From Monomorium pharaonis (Eukaryota; Arthropoda; Insecta; Hymenoptera; Formicidae): a stretch of 64,000 bases of DNA. The stretch is from positions 14,884,983 to 14,948,982 of the forward strand of contig NC_050471.1 of assembly GCF_013373865.1 (NCBI RefSeq), given 5' to 3'. The notes beneath the pieces were generated by a model. The model ran no database searches. It was not told the origin of the DNA and saw only the letters and a list, made by a program, of their open reading frames with translations. Below are positions 21,816 to 33,189 of this stretch, one piece after another. Each line of letters begins with the position of its first letter. Within the stretch, counting starts at the first letter, position 1. The position numbers and the translations under genes were made by a program.

Positions 21816-22818
21816 TTTCACACTAAAATTTTCTTAAATTAAATAAATATTGTTTATAAGTTTTCAAACATTTAATAAATTCATATATTCGTAAATTTAC
21901 ACGGAGAAAATTTTGTAGTAAAATTATGTATGATTTTATTATTTATGATAGTAACCACGAACTGTAAAAAGAAATTTCAGAGAATTATATCATATATTAA
22001 GTAGTGTAAATATTGTCGTAATTTGATAAAAAACATAATAAAAATTTTCATAATTTCTTCTTGGCCCGCGTTTACTACTTACCATAGTAATTTTTACCAT
22101 AAAGTTTCTTCCGTGTATTATAAAAATCTATCACAAGGATTAATTTTATTAAAAATATAAATATCCTAGTTATTTAATTTTTAATTAAGAATATAAAGTT
22201 GAAACAAATATTTTATTTGCTTGTCATTTCCATTTTAATAGATAAATTTTTCTAATGTTTTTTGAAGAAGCATAAATTTTGTTTCGAGCATATGGTAACA
22301 GCTTCTTTTAAAATTTATAATGACAGTTTATGACGTTTAAGACTATCATCAAAAAAATATTTTTTATTAAAAATAATCGTTATTTATTAAAAAAATACAT
22401 TTAGTAATCACTTCTTTAAACATTAGAACTAATATTTTTTGTACACATGTATGTACACGTACACATACTTTTTGTCGTTAAAAAATTTTATTTTCATTAA
22501 AAAAGGTAAGAAACTATCATAACTCGAAGGGAGAATTTAGCGTTATGCATCGCTTGTGCGTAGCCATTGTCGCTTGTTGTAACAATTCCCCCCGCGCGCC
22601 TAGCAATCTCAAGGTTCAAGCGCTGGGGAGGGGCAGCCGCCGCGGTCGGGCGCTCAGCGCGCTTGCATTTGCCGGTAGGCCGGGCTAATACAGAAAATTT
22701 TACAAGTCACTAACTTGTTAACTATTGCAAAAAGGGAAAAACGGTAAGGATCTTTCTGTTCAGTTTCATGCGCTCTACCTGCTCATAAAAATCCCATAAA
22801 AAAATACCAGACACCCTG
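20628..22818. mobile_element. Long-TIR element (about 690-bp arms), TA-flanked
   Basis: CAGGGTGTCTGGTATTTTTT at 20628 and its mirror ending at 22818 are flanked by TA. The arms 20628-21320 and 22134-22818 are reverse complements throughout, including a GC-rich GGCCTACCGGCAAATGC block. Inside is a second inverted pair (21326-21367 and 21657-21702) and long (CA)n runs. No gene is present. Confidence 0.8.
21599..21812. repeat. CA microsatellites in the element centre
   Basis: A short (AC)n at 21599-21622 and a long one at about 21724-21812 (more than 40 dinucleotides) sit near the symmetry centre. Confidence 0.95.
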
Positions 22819-24174
22819 TATATATAAGAAAGTTGCATGTAACATTTTTTGATAATTTTAAAATTATAACTAAAGCATATGTTATGCAACAATTATTAGA
22901 AATTTTATCTCTTGTTGAATTTCCGCTTGTAAGTTTTAATTTTCCAAAAATATATTTACTAAAATTATTTATTAGAGTTAGAATATATTATATATTGAAA
23001 TTTGTTAATCAAGATTTAAAAAAAAAGAGGGAACCAGAAAAACTATTATGTTGTCTCATACTTAAGAAAAATATAATATTTATCTTTATTAAAATATCTT
23101 CCCCTTTAGTCCTTTCTCTTTATTAAAATATCTTTCTCTTACAGTCTTATTTTTTAAATTACTAAATTGCACGCCTTATATCTATATGTACGTAATCCCA
23201 AATAACTATTCTAAATATTTGACAAATTATCGAATTTTATTAATTTAATTATTAATGCTTTTATATATAATATAATGGGAAAATTTATTAATATTTCTGT
23301 AATTTGTATATTAATTTACATAATGTAGCTCTAGACATCTGATATTACTCAAATTTCTTCTTACATTTTATTTGTAATATTCTAGGGATTGCTGAACAAA
23401 CAACTACTATAAAAGGAATAATCTTCAACTATCAAGGAATATCAATCAAGTAAAATAAAACATTTGAAACAATTCAACAAGTCATCAAGTGATTTTAATC
23501 GAAAGTCATAAACATTCTGGATTGTTGATTCTGGAAAAATTTATAAATTAATTTTATAATTATTTTTATAATTATTTTTAATTAAATTAATTATCCGTGA
23601 TTCTCTTTTAAAAAAGCCATATAAACGATTTTATTGTTTAGTTTTCTGCAGTTTTTTGCTTATTGCTCCTCTTGCTGCACTTACTTTGTGTTACAAGAGT
23701 AACTATCATTGCAATTGAATTTTGACAGCTGTCAAATTTGTAAAGAAGGTTATCTATACAATTACCGTTGAAATTTATTTTTAAAAAGTAAATAAAAAGT
23801 TAAATAGCACGTGTGTAGCGCGCATCTGTGGTGTCTAGTTTAGTAAATAAATCACGTAAGACTATAATTATATTTAATCTCTCTATAATTGTATATAAAT
23901 GTATATAAATATATATATATAAATGTATATAAATAAATATATATATATACTTACACATAAATAAAATTGTATTTAAATTAAAAACATTATTAAATGTTAA
24001 ATTAATTTTTTTTCATACAACTTTTGTTTCATGATTAAACACGTAGATCTTTATTTTACTATTCACTTATATTTACTATTCAAATTAAACCCGTGTACAA
24101 CTAGCAATATGGCGGATTTTTTAGGCATGAGATCAAAGGCACCTACGCTGAGTGAATCTATTGTTCCTACTTAT
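22819..24174. other. AT-rich non-coding stretch
   Basis: No gene. A 97-codon open frame at 22833-23126 is lysine, isoleucine and phenylalanine rich and looks like AT-bias noise. TATATAAATG-type simple repeats lie at 23893-23950. Confidence 0.5.
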
Positions 24175-27100
24175 ACTGTGCCGTAACTTTTGATACATTT
24201 AGCGCGAAAATTTTCAAAAACGTCGACTAACAACAACACATCCGTTTTCAAATACGGATCGCTGTATTCACTGTGACGTGACAGCCGCAGGCTGCTGTCC
24301 GTCACAAGGCCCTGAGGCCCCTTACGCAATAACATCGAGGGCCCTGCGTCCTCCCGCTCGGGAGCGGACGCAAAAGCGTATTCTCTGTACTTTTGTGTGT
24401 GGCGTCCCACGTGCTGTCTCTATAATTACGTGTTAAGATTTTTGCGAGCGTTATACCGCGGGTGCGGCGGAGATCGGTGGCTGTGAAGATCTCCTTGTAG
24501 TTGTCGGACGTCTCGTCTCCACGGAAAATCTTCCCGGGGATTGCAGAGGAACGGACAACGAGGGAGTCAAGGAAGACCCTTTCTAAGCGGGGGTCCGCAG
24601 GTAATGCCGCCCTTATCTTGCCCACCGTTTGTGCCATGTAAGAATTCCGATACTGCCGCTGAATCACGCTTTCAGGATCCAGCGACGGCGCGCGAGGCCG
24701 ACATCCCGACGGGGCGACTGCAGACCCGATACCGCGGGAAGTGCGGCGAAGGAATCACGACAACTCAAGATCCGCCGACGCCCCGTCGAGGAGGAAATGA
24801 CGCCCCGAAGGCGGAGGATACGGGCGAAGAGAAAAGAGTCGGCCGCGCAAGGAAGCGCCAGGATTCCCGTGCCCGGGGCCCATAAACATCGACCGCCGTG
24901 CGTGGATCGATCAGCCGGCGACAGCGTGGGCACCGCGCTCTGCGCGAAAATCGATTTTCGCGAAATCAGCCAATAAGGGCCGGGAACGCCGGAGGCAAGG
25001 TGGGGCGCGCCGCCGAGCGGTCCCCGCGAGATCCAGGATTCCTCACTCGTGCTGCGGACGTAGCGATTAAACTGTGTGTGTGTGTCCCGAGTTCCCGAGC
25101 CGAGTGTAAGGAAGGGCGCAGGGACGAGAGTCATCCCGACCCGGAGGAGACCAGCCGAGGAGAGGCGAAGTGGTGAGACGAGCGTCACTCACACTGTAAA
25201 GCCACCGATTTCGCGGGTTGGGCGAGCCGCGAGGAAATCGCGCACTTGTCGCAAAATCTCGGCGTGTTTATGAGAATCCCGAGCTCGCGGATCCAACGGA
25301 GCATCGTCGTCTCGCCCGATCGCGCCCGTCCACGTGATTTCGCTACGTGCCGTGTGTTTCATAATCGTTTCGCGTTGCGTGTGCGTCCCGATCCGCAGCC
25401 GAGTCAATTGTTGTTGCGTCCGGTCGTCGTGTCGCGGGTTATTCCCGCGCTGTATCTTGTCGCGTCGTAGAAGACTTTGTTCGTCAATGTTGTATAATTT
25501 GGTCGATCGCACTGTGACTGCGAGCCCTTCGGGGAGTATATTCGGATAATTATCGACGCGTTCGTCGTATCCCGCCGTACTGGCGAATCATTAGTAATCA
25601 TCGCGCTTATCTTCGCGAGAATCGTTCGAGCACGGGAGAACACGAGTCCGTCGCATGTCGCGCGGGCTCGGAGTTGCGATCCGTCCCGTTCGCCCTTGGC
25701 GAGGTCACCCTGACGGAAGTCGGCGTCCTCCAACGACGCCGAGTCAAGCGTAAGACAAGTCGGAGAGTTCCCGCGTACGCATCATAGCCCGCTCGTTCAA
25801 CATACCGTTCTCGCAAAATTTGATATCCAGCGGACACCCGCTGATAACGCGCGCGAGCCACCACCGCTCCGCAGAGTCGTCCATTTCTGTATTGATTACG
25901 ATCAAATACAATTGTTATTTTTATTTGTTACATCTGTGTCGTACAAGTAATTCTCTCGCCTTCCCGATTCCATCCGCCCGCACCGAACCTCCCTCTCTGC
26001 CATTTGAGGGCTGAGCAGCTGGATCTCGGAGCCGCTAACGTCCCGGTCGCCTAACGTGCGCCCGTCTCTCCCGAAAGTCGAGTATCCTCACATTTGTTTG
26101 CGAGTTGGTGAATACAGAGTGGTACGCTTAACGTACCTGGCGCCCAACTTAGAGTAACGTCGGAAAACCTCGCGAGGATAGTCGCCCCGACACCCGGGCG
26201 GCTCAGGGCCGCGACCAGGGACAGAGGCGAAGTGGGCCGTCGCTCGCGAGCGGCGGTTACATCACTTAGCGTTAGAACGGAAAACCGATGCCACATGTTC
26301 TCGGCGTGCGCGTAATCGCTCTCGGATACAGTATTGCCCGTCAACAAACTGAAGAACGATTCGCGCGGCGGCAAACACGTTTTCTTCACTTTTTCGACGC
26401 AATCAACGTACTCGTACGGGAATACGCCTTTACGAGTCAATAAATCAAATTCTTCATTAGATAAGTGTGAAAATTCAGAACATACAATTTTTAATTTTTC
26501 TTTACCAAGAAATAATGCCAATTTTTCGTGATTAGAATTGAGAAATTTATACAAATCTATGAATCATAACTTTACGTGATTGTGTGTGTCTAATTCGTCA
26601 GCTGTACTTATAATATGCTTTGTGAAAGAAATGTATTTTTCTTTTGTGAAAGTACATTGATATTTCCTCTGAACGCTATGGTTATTTCCTTGATAATAAA
26701 GTGTGAATCGCATCCGCATAAATTATAGCTAACTACCAATATGTACCATACATTTCGATGATATAAATTACAAAAAGAATGTGCGGGACCGCGGTAACGA
26801 CCAATTAGGTCACAATAATCGCACGTGTATCATCCGGCGCAAACGGCTTATCACAGATATGACACTGCGTCGCGCTATGATATGCCTCCAATGCTTTTTC
26901 GATAACAAAATAGATTTTACACAATGCGCTAGTTCTCCGAGTTATCTGGCAAATCATGACATAATCTTTATCGTGACGAAATTGATACGCCAATAACGCG
27001 TCGTCGTCCAAGCAGTGTACATAATATTCTAAGCTAAATACTTGATGCTGGTACTTGATGCGGAGTATTTGGATATTTCCATATCCTCCTTCTCCGTCTT

Positions 27101-28180
27101 CTCCAAGGTACACTCTAGGTCGGCATAAATGACAAACGATACACGCTCCTTATTGCTTATATTGCGGAAGCTCATTTCTCGTTTTCAGCAGGTAGTTCGA
27201 TGGCACAGTCGTTCATTTTTTGGCAGTCTACGCTGTGGACATCCAACTTTTCTTCTGAACAAAAATAGTATAAACATCTGCAAAAATAAATAAATTTTTT
27301 ATTTTAATTTTATTATAAAATAAAAAGTCTTCTTTTCATTACTTGTATACTTACCAGTCACAAATGTGTTTTTTGTGTTCTTTCTTACTCAGTTGCGAAC
27401 TCACCAGGCGGGACAAATTTTGAATGCACGCAAAGTTGTCTTCGTGCGGATCTTGCACATACAAATTGGCGTGCTTCTCTTTCTTGTCATTGGAGAGCCG
27501 CAGCGGAAGAATTTTATTCTTTCTTATCTCGTAGACGTTGACTGAAATGTTGTTGAGTCTCTCGAATTTTCTAATGTCTTTCAGAGTGATCGGAAACTCA
27601 ATGTCGCCGAAATTCAAGACGCTTGTATAATGAGGGTACGATGACTCCCTTTTTCTTTGAATGAATTTCTTTCTGCGGGATATAGAGCGGCTATCACCGA
27701 CCACGCAAAGCATGCGTTGTTCATCGATTTTACGTTAATAACCGCACGCTCTGTCACTATTTTTTGCAGTAATGTCACATGACATCCCGCACGCATAGGA
27801 TTATATTTGTTTATATTTACAGTTAAATTTAATATACGCGACAGTGTCCATCACTATCGCGTTCTTGAAATTCTTCGATCAATGTCAACGTGGGCTCGAT
27901 AACGCACCGCTCCTACCACTCGTTCAAGTTTGATGTTCTAAACAGATCACTATTTTTTGTGGTAATACTTTTATTGGCACGTTTATCGCCTGTTACAAAC
28001 ACCGTTAAACGCGGTGTTTACTTTCACACAGCTGTGTTTTCAAAGAATATACCGCCAGCGTCTTTTAAAAACCTTCGCGATTCAATTTAATTTGCATTGA
28101 TAATCGCACCTGTCAAAACGCGATTCTCAAACGCGATATCTATTCTTTGCCACACGAGTCTGTTCGCGTTATCACTCGCG
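24175..28180 (-). pseudogene. Polinton/Maverick DNA polymerase B, N-terminal half, decayed
   Basis: This is a relic of the protein-primed family B DNA polymerase of Polinton/Maverick elements. In order on the minus strand: 28170-27840 (IEEFQERDSDGHCRVY), 27796-27355 (NNACFAWSVIAALYPAER, SSYPHYTSVLNFGDIEFP, QDPHEDNFACIQNLSRLVSS), a 77-bp GT-AG intron at 27354-27278, then a C2H2-like Cys/His segment, HQVFSLEYYVHC, a CHICDKPFAPDDTR knuckle at about 26830, 26554-26266 (GVFPYEYVDCVEKV, SESDYAHAENMWHRF) and, beyond a 2-kb insertion, 24267-24175 (EYSDPYLKTDVLLLVDVFEN). The last block is the Y-x3-D exonuclease III motif region. The polymerase palm is absent. Stops and frameshifts are frequent. The split codon at the intron reads TG|A. 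Confidence 0.8.
24272..26261 (-). mobile_element. GC-rich 2-kb LTR-like insertion in polB
   Basis: On the minus strand the polymerase frame breaks between SVLTLS and EYSD. TCAC (plus strand) is duplicated at 24268-24271 and 26262-26265, and the insert reads TG...CA at both ends (plus strand TGTGACGTGACAGC ... GGCGGTTACA). These are the marks of an LTR retrotransposon insertion. At 1990 bp with no coding region or internal direct repeat, it is best read as one long solo LTR. Several GC-rich open frames inside (for example 24664-25188) show no recognisable domain. Confidence 0.65.
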
Positions 28181-28183
28181 TAA

Positions 28184-29170
28184 TTACGTGCACGAAACGT
28201 CGTTGTAATCATGTCTTTTCACCTTCAAGTCGCGCGATCCTTGCCACCAAAGTTTGTCTCTACCCAACTTGGGTCGAAGGCGCTTGGCGCGGCTATGTTC
28301 CTCAAGTCGTTCGATGTGCTCGTCGCATCGCTGCAACCACTCGAAACACTCGTCCAAGGTAACGACCCTGTCAGTTTGGTTCAACAGCTCGCGTTCCTCG
28401 TACTCGAAATGTTTCATTTCTTAGCGTTTTTCGCACTTTTTAAATAACTTCACATTCTTCAACAGGACACTTGCACGTGACACGTCCACATAATTTGCAG
28501 TATCGCACCGAGTTTTGCACTTTATAGTGCATTTGCTTGCATTCTCTTTTGCGCGAAATGAAAAAATATGCTCTTATCCTATGCTCTAAATTGTTATTAT
28601 TATTACCATCGTCTTTAGAATCATAACAATAATAAGCATTAAAAAATCCTCGTACGCGTGCAACATATTGTTTTTTTAGGATTTTCAAAAAACACTTTAG
28701 TCATGTTGTTTACCAATTCGATACACCTTCCAATACCAGTAGAAATTTTATTGTACATAGTATCGGATGTATATAGCATCTCGTCAGCGACTTGTTTTGC
28801 CCAATAATAATTATAATGTTTTAGATACACGATTTCATCGTTCCGAAACTGATTCAATATCGTGATATATATTTTCCGCCTTACGTAATGAGGCCAATTA
28901 CAAATAAAATTATTGTTCATACACACTCTATCTATTGCAACGCGTTCAAGGATTCCACGTATATCAAGTTCTCGATCGCGTATAAATTGCACTGGTGATA
29001 TTCGGCGCATATGTTTCTTTTTCTTCCCAATTTTCAAGCGGTTCATTGTTGAGAACATGTCTGATATTTTCAATGTCCTCTTTGATGTTGTATGGTTTTA
29101 TACTAAAAGTCTGTACAATGCGCAGAGAGGTCTTCATTTGTGCACAGTACAATTGGACACGTTGCAATTG
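28184..29170 (-). pseudogene. Uncharacterised frames upstream of Polinton polB
   Basis: Three neighbouring open frames on the minus strand (28964-29167 with 28639-29073; 28440-28688; 28184-28417) run in the polB direction. They contain NNNFICNWPHYVRRKIYIT, YCKLCGRVTCKCPVEECEV (a Cys-rich knuckle) and a coiled-coil-like EYEERELLNQTDRVVTLDE. I do not recognise a domain. Position and direction suggest a gene of the same Polinton, or the extended N-terminus of polB. The 15-bp array begins at about 29140 and cuts off the upstream side. Confidence 0.45.
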
Positions 29171-29999
29171 CCCACTATGCTATTAGACACAAAACATTGC
29201 ACATCGTTCAATTGCGCACCGTTCAATTGCGCACATTCGTTTGGACACAGTTCGATTGGACACCATTCGATTGGATACCGTTCGATTGGACATTGTTCGA
29301 TTGAACACAGTTCGATTGGACATCGTTCGATTGGACACAGTTCGATTGGACACAGTTCGATTGGACACCGTTTGACTGGACACAGTTCGATTAGACACCG
29401 TTCTATTGCACACAATTCGATTGCGCACCGTTTGAATGCGCACCGTTCAATTGCACACCGTTTAATTAAACACCGTTTAATTGCACACTATTCAATTGCA
29501 CACTGTTCAGTTGCACACCATTCAATTGCGCACCGTTCAATTGCACACCATTTAAGTCGCAAACCCATGTGGTGCAGTGAATGCTTTACACACACGCACG
29601 CACGCACGCACGCACACACAGGGGGATGCAAGGGGGCCTTCGGTCCCCCTCCCACATCCACCCCGTCCAAATCGCTAACCAATATACACATTGCAAACGC
29701 AGCCATAATGTATGAATATTTAATATGCGTTTGATTGAACCGTGTGCAATTGAACGGTGTGCAACTAAACGGTGTGTAAATAAATGGTGTGCAACTGAAC
29801 AGTGTGCAAATGAACGGTGTGCATCTTTCCATGTACAAATGATCGATGCGCATTTCTTGGTGTGCAAATGAGTGGTGGACAAGTGAACGATGTGCAAGTG
29901 AATGGTGTGCAAGTGAGCGGTGTGCAAATGAATGGTGGGCAACTTTTACATGTCCAAGTAAACGGTGGGCATTTTTTCGTGCGCAAATATCTGGTGGCC
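29140..29999. mobile_element. 15-bp-unit foldback element 2
   Basis: The left arm (29140-29552) is a chain of ACACCGTTCGATTGG / GCACACCGTTCAATT units every 15 bp. The core is at 29553-29735. The right arm (29740-29999) is the inverse chain and includes GGTGGGCATTTTTTCGTGCG and CAACTTTTACATGTCCAAGT, which match the right arm of 35427-36921 before being cut at about 30000. Long open frames here exist only because 15 bp is five codons. Confidence 0.75.
29553..29735 (+). repeat. Conserved core of the 15-bp foldback family
   Basis: The order is TCGCAAACCCATGTGGTGCA, GTGAATGCTTTACAC, (ACGC)n/(AC)n, GGGGGCCTTCGGTCCCCC hairpin, CACCCCGTCCAAATCGCTAA, CACATTGCAAACGCAG, ATAATGTATGAATATTTAAT, ATGCGTTTGATTGAAC. 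The same order recurs at about 13100-13290 (inverse) and 36296-36475, and in shorter or variant form at 30345-30500, 33545-33590 and 33797-33965. The two halves share the near-repeat TCGC(A/T)AACCCATG, so the core itself is partly repetitive. Confidence 0.8.
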
Positions 30000-30399
30000 G
30001 TGCATTTATACACCGTGCATCTCTACATAGTTCAGTTGCACATCGTGCATTTCTACACCGCGCACTTCTACACCGTGCATCTCTACACTGCGTATTCCTA
30101 TACCGTGCATATCTACACCGTTCAGTTGTATACCGCGCATTCCTACACCGTGCATCTTTACACCGTTTACTTGTACACGGTGCATTTCTACACCACTTAT
30201 TTTTACACTGCGTATCTCTACACCGCCCATTTCTACACTGTGCATCTCTACACCGTGCATCTTTACACCGCGCATTTCTACACTGTGCATTTCTATACCA
30301 GGTGTCTACATACGTATTTTTACGAGCATCTCGTTTTGCGTGGAAAGTCGCAAACCCATGTGGTGCAGAAAATGCCTCGCGCACGCGCACGCGCGCGCG

Positions 30400-30433
<34 letters not shown>

Positions 30434-30995
30434 GGGGTTATAAGTGGAGCCTTTGGCTCCCCTTCAGCACCCACTCCGTCCAAGTTGCTAACCCATGAAC
30501 AGTGTACAGATACTCGGTGCAGAAATGCGTGTAGAGATGTTTGGTGTAGAAATGCGCGGTATATAGATGCACGGAGTAGAAATGCGCGGTGTAAAAATGC
30601 ACAGTATACAACTGAACGGTGCAGAAATGCACGGTGTAGAGATGCACGGTGTAGAAATGCGTGGTGCACAACTGAACGGTGTAGAGATGCACAGTGTAGA
30701 AATGCGCAGTGTAGAGGCGCACGGTGTAGAAATGCGCGGTGTAGAAATATAGAATGTACAACTGAACGATGTAGAGATGCACGGTGTAGAAATGCGCGGT
30801 GTATAACTGAACGGTGTGCATGTGTAACGTGTCCAAAATTTGCGTTCTTTGTGTCCAAAAGTCACTTTGTCCAAAATTCCTGTGTCTAAATGAACCATGT
30901 CTATTTGAACCGCGTACATTATTTTGTGTCTATTTGCAACGTATCCATTTGCACTGTGTCCAATTGTACTATGTCCAAGTGAGTCGTTCCCTATC
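30000..30995. mobile_element. 15-bp-unit foldback element 3 (TACACCGTGCATTTC unit)
   Basis: Left arm 30000-30310 repeats TCTACACCGTGCATT. The core variant at 30345-30500 has an (AC)n tract and the hairpin GGAGCCTTTGGCTCC. Right arm 30500-30830 repeats GTAGAAATGCACGGT in inverse. A different outer series (GTGTCCAAAATT, TGTCTATTTGAACC) follows to the end CTATGTCCAAGTGAGTCG TTCCCT at about 30995. That end matches in inverse the ACTTACTTGGACATGG start at 35427. Confidence 0.75.
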
Positions 30996-31067
30996 AATCA
31001 TGCACTCGGCACTCAGAAGGCTGGAACATCACCCGTATAGAATAATAGAATAATAGAATAATAGAAT

Positions 31068-31345
31068 AATATTGCATAATGTTTGGTACGTTCGTTTAAC
31101 GTAAGAAGATCCACATGTGAGACAAATTTTTCTACATAGTCGGTAAAGCCTTCGCTGAAATAATTCGCGGAATCGCTAAAGACTGAAAATTAAATTTACC
31201 TTCATCATTTAGCATATCCTCATCGGGATTTTCAAAATCATTGTCCATGATAACGTCTTTGTCGTCAAACAATTATGATGCCTTCGTCGTCCGAAACAAT
31301 CACGACGTCTTCGTTGTCAGCATGATCAGCTGTATTAACAATACT
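31068..31345 (-). pseudogene. Unidentified acidic coding remnant
   Basis: On the minus strand 31345-31200 reads ADHADNEDVVIVSDDEGIII, then after a frameshift DKDVIMDNDFENPDEDMLND. After a further shift, 31182-31068 reads VFSDSANYFSEGFTDYVEKF and VSHVDLLTLNERTKHYAILF. The 17-bp GTAAAT...TTTCAG between the last two parts looks like splice sites but is too short for an intron, so a frameshift is more likely. The family is unknown to me; a transposon protein is plausible. Confidence 0.45.
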
Positions 31346-31399
31346 TATGTTCGAGACTATAACAGTTCCTTTAGAATTTTAACCTTTCCTTTTTTTTGC

Positions 31400-33185
31400 T
31401 CTGTTTTATCCGCGAGTAGTTGGAGCTGCTGACAGCCATCGAGCTCCTTGTAGTTCATTTCTTCGATGCGCCTAGTCGCGCGGCGCTGTCACTAGCTCCT
31501 CACGTGCGCGATTTTCATTTTTTCGCATTGTGGTAACTATGCAAATAAACATGCCCAAAAAAGGGCACGTCCAAATCCATGCCCAAATAAGTCTCGAGAT
31601 CTGTTCCCTTACCGCCCCTTTTTTCGCCTCCGATCGTAATTGTTTTACGATGCAAAATTCGCCAGTCTCTCGCAGCCCGGCACCGACATTAGATAGTCCC
31701 GCAGATCTCTCGCGTCATCCGCCGATCCTAGCTGCGGGGATTCACTTCCATTCCATCCATAATTCGGCGACCATGTCAATTAATTTTTACGTTCGAGTAT
31801 TCGTGTGAATGTGTGAGTGCATTACGTTTATGCGCGGGTGACCGTATCTTTCCCGCGAACGTCCTCTGCCTCGTGCACAAGATCTCCGTCGGATCGCGCG
31901 CAAAATTTCCGGATTCGCGAGAGCTTCTAGAGATCTAGAAGCTCTTCAAGATTTCCGCGTCGGTTACTGGCAACGTAATATCGGGACGTGTCAAGATTTC
32001 CGTCAAATTGTAAAAGATATGGTTCGCCCCTCGCTCCGAACGTCCGTTTGTTAATAAATAATTAACGTTTGAGTGACACCATCGTCTCCTTTTTCTTCCT
32101 ATCACCCCCCATGAATCTACCGCATTCCTTACTACTCGCTTCGCGTCTCTATCGGGACGAATCCCGGCATTCTCTCCGTGCGATCGCGTTTACCCTACGC
32201 ACGCACAAACAACTTAAATACGAATGATTTGCTTGCATCGTAGGCTTCGCACCGACTGTGGTACCTCGCGCTTTTTGACCATTATGTATTTCATCTGTAA
32301 CTCTTTGTCTCTTTGTCTGAACCGGAGCATTCGTCATTTCTATTTATATCTTTACAATTACAAAGCGAGTCGTTGTTTTTACAAGCAACCTGGTATAGGC
32401 GCTAGAGAGCTAATTGCAACCTTTATTTATAAACGGTTGAGGCATCGGCGCTAAAACGCGATCTCGAATCGTGTTTACAATTTTGTAGCCGCCGGCGACA
32501 CATTTTGTCTATCGCTAATAAGATTTCAAAGATTTTTTTCCCAGCGACTTCCTGTTCCTCACACATCTTCCCTTATTAAAAAATTATGACCACGGTAGTG
32601 ATAGTGAGCAAGAGCGCGCGAGAATAGTATTGCGGCGGATAAAATCGAGAAAGCGCGACGAGTAGAAATGAGAGCGCGCGATGGGTGGGAGTGAGAGTGA
32701 AAATTGAATAAGAGAACGTATGTTATATGTCGCAATAAACGCTCTTATCTTTTTTCACGCAAGCACGGTGATGATCGTGAGTAAGAGTGCACGAAGATAG
32801 TACCGCGATGAATAGAAAAAACGGATAGGATATTTTTAATATCAATACCCCTAATAAAAACATGCCGGATTTACAAAGATATCCCCGAAATACTTTATAT
32901 TAGATAAGAATGGTTCTTCCCGGGGTTCTCGTGTGCCGTCATTCCTCCCCCCCCCCCGACGACACCCCCCACGCCAACAAATTCTTTTCATACGCCAGCA
33001 CCCCCCCCCCCTCGAAGTTCGCGAATTAAAATCGGCTTAGTATTTCTACTCGTATTCGTTCGCTGTTATTACGTGATTCTTTCTATGTAAATCTATACAG
33101 TTATACGATTTTATTTTTTAGGACATTTTTAATTATCTTTTCCAGGATACTTTTTCCAACCTCTTTTAGGGCTACAATATAAGTA
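31400..33185. other. Non-coding stretch with small repeats
   Basis: No gene recognised. A duplicated segment, CACGGTAGTGATAGTGAGCA at 32591 and CACGGTGATGATCGTGAGTA at about 32764, is 173 bp apart, each followed by AGAATAGTAnnGCGnnG-like text. C-runs occur at about 32948-32957 and 33001-33010. 32824-32935 is listed separately. Confidence 0.45.
32824..32935. repeat. Dispersed repeat, inverted relative to 14148-14262
   Basis: Reverse complement of the 14148 copy with moderate divergence (GGTTCTTCCCGGGGTTCTCG side at 32910-32935, CCCCTAATAAAAACATGCCG side at about 32850). Confidence 0.6.
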
Positions 33186-33189
33186 GTAT

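Noticed and set aside
24664..25864. GC-rich frames of 85-174 codons in the polB insert
   Set aside because: No recognisable domain, overlapping frames on both strands, and the area lies within an LTR-like insert. GC richness alone lengthens frames.
29488..30889. Very long open frames on both strands (456 and 347 codons) with Cys/His/Arg-rich repeating peptides
   Set aside because: 15 bp is five codons, so a stop-free unit stays open for the whole array on any strand. The peptides repeat with period five, differ between strands and match no protein.
31183..31199. 17-bp intron with GTAAAT...TTTCAG
   Set aside because: Far below a workable intron length. A frameshift in a decayed frame explains it better.
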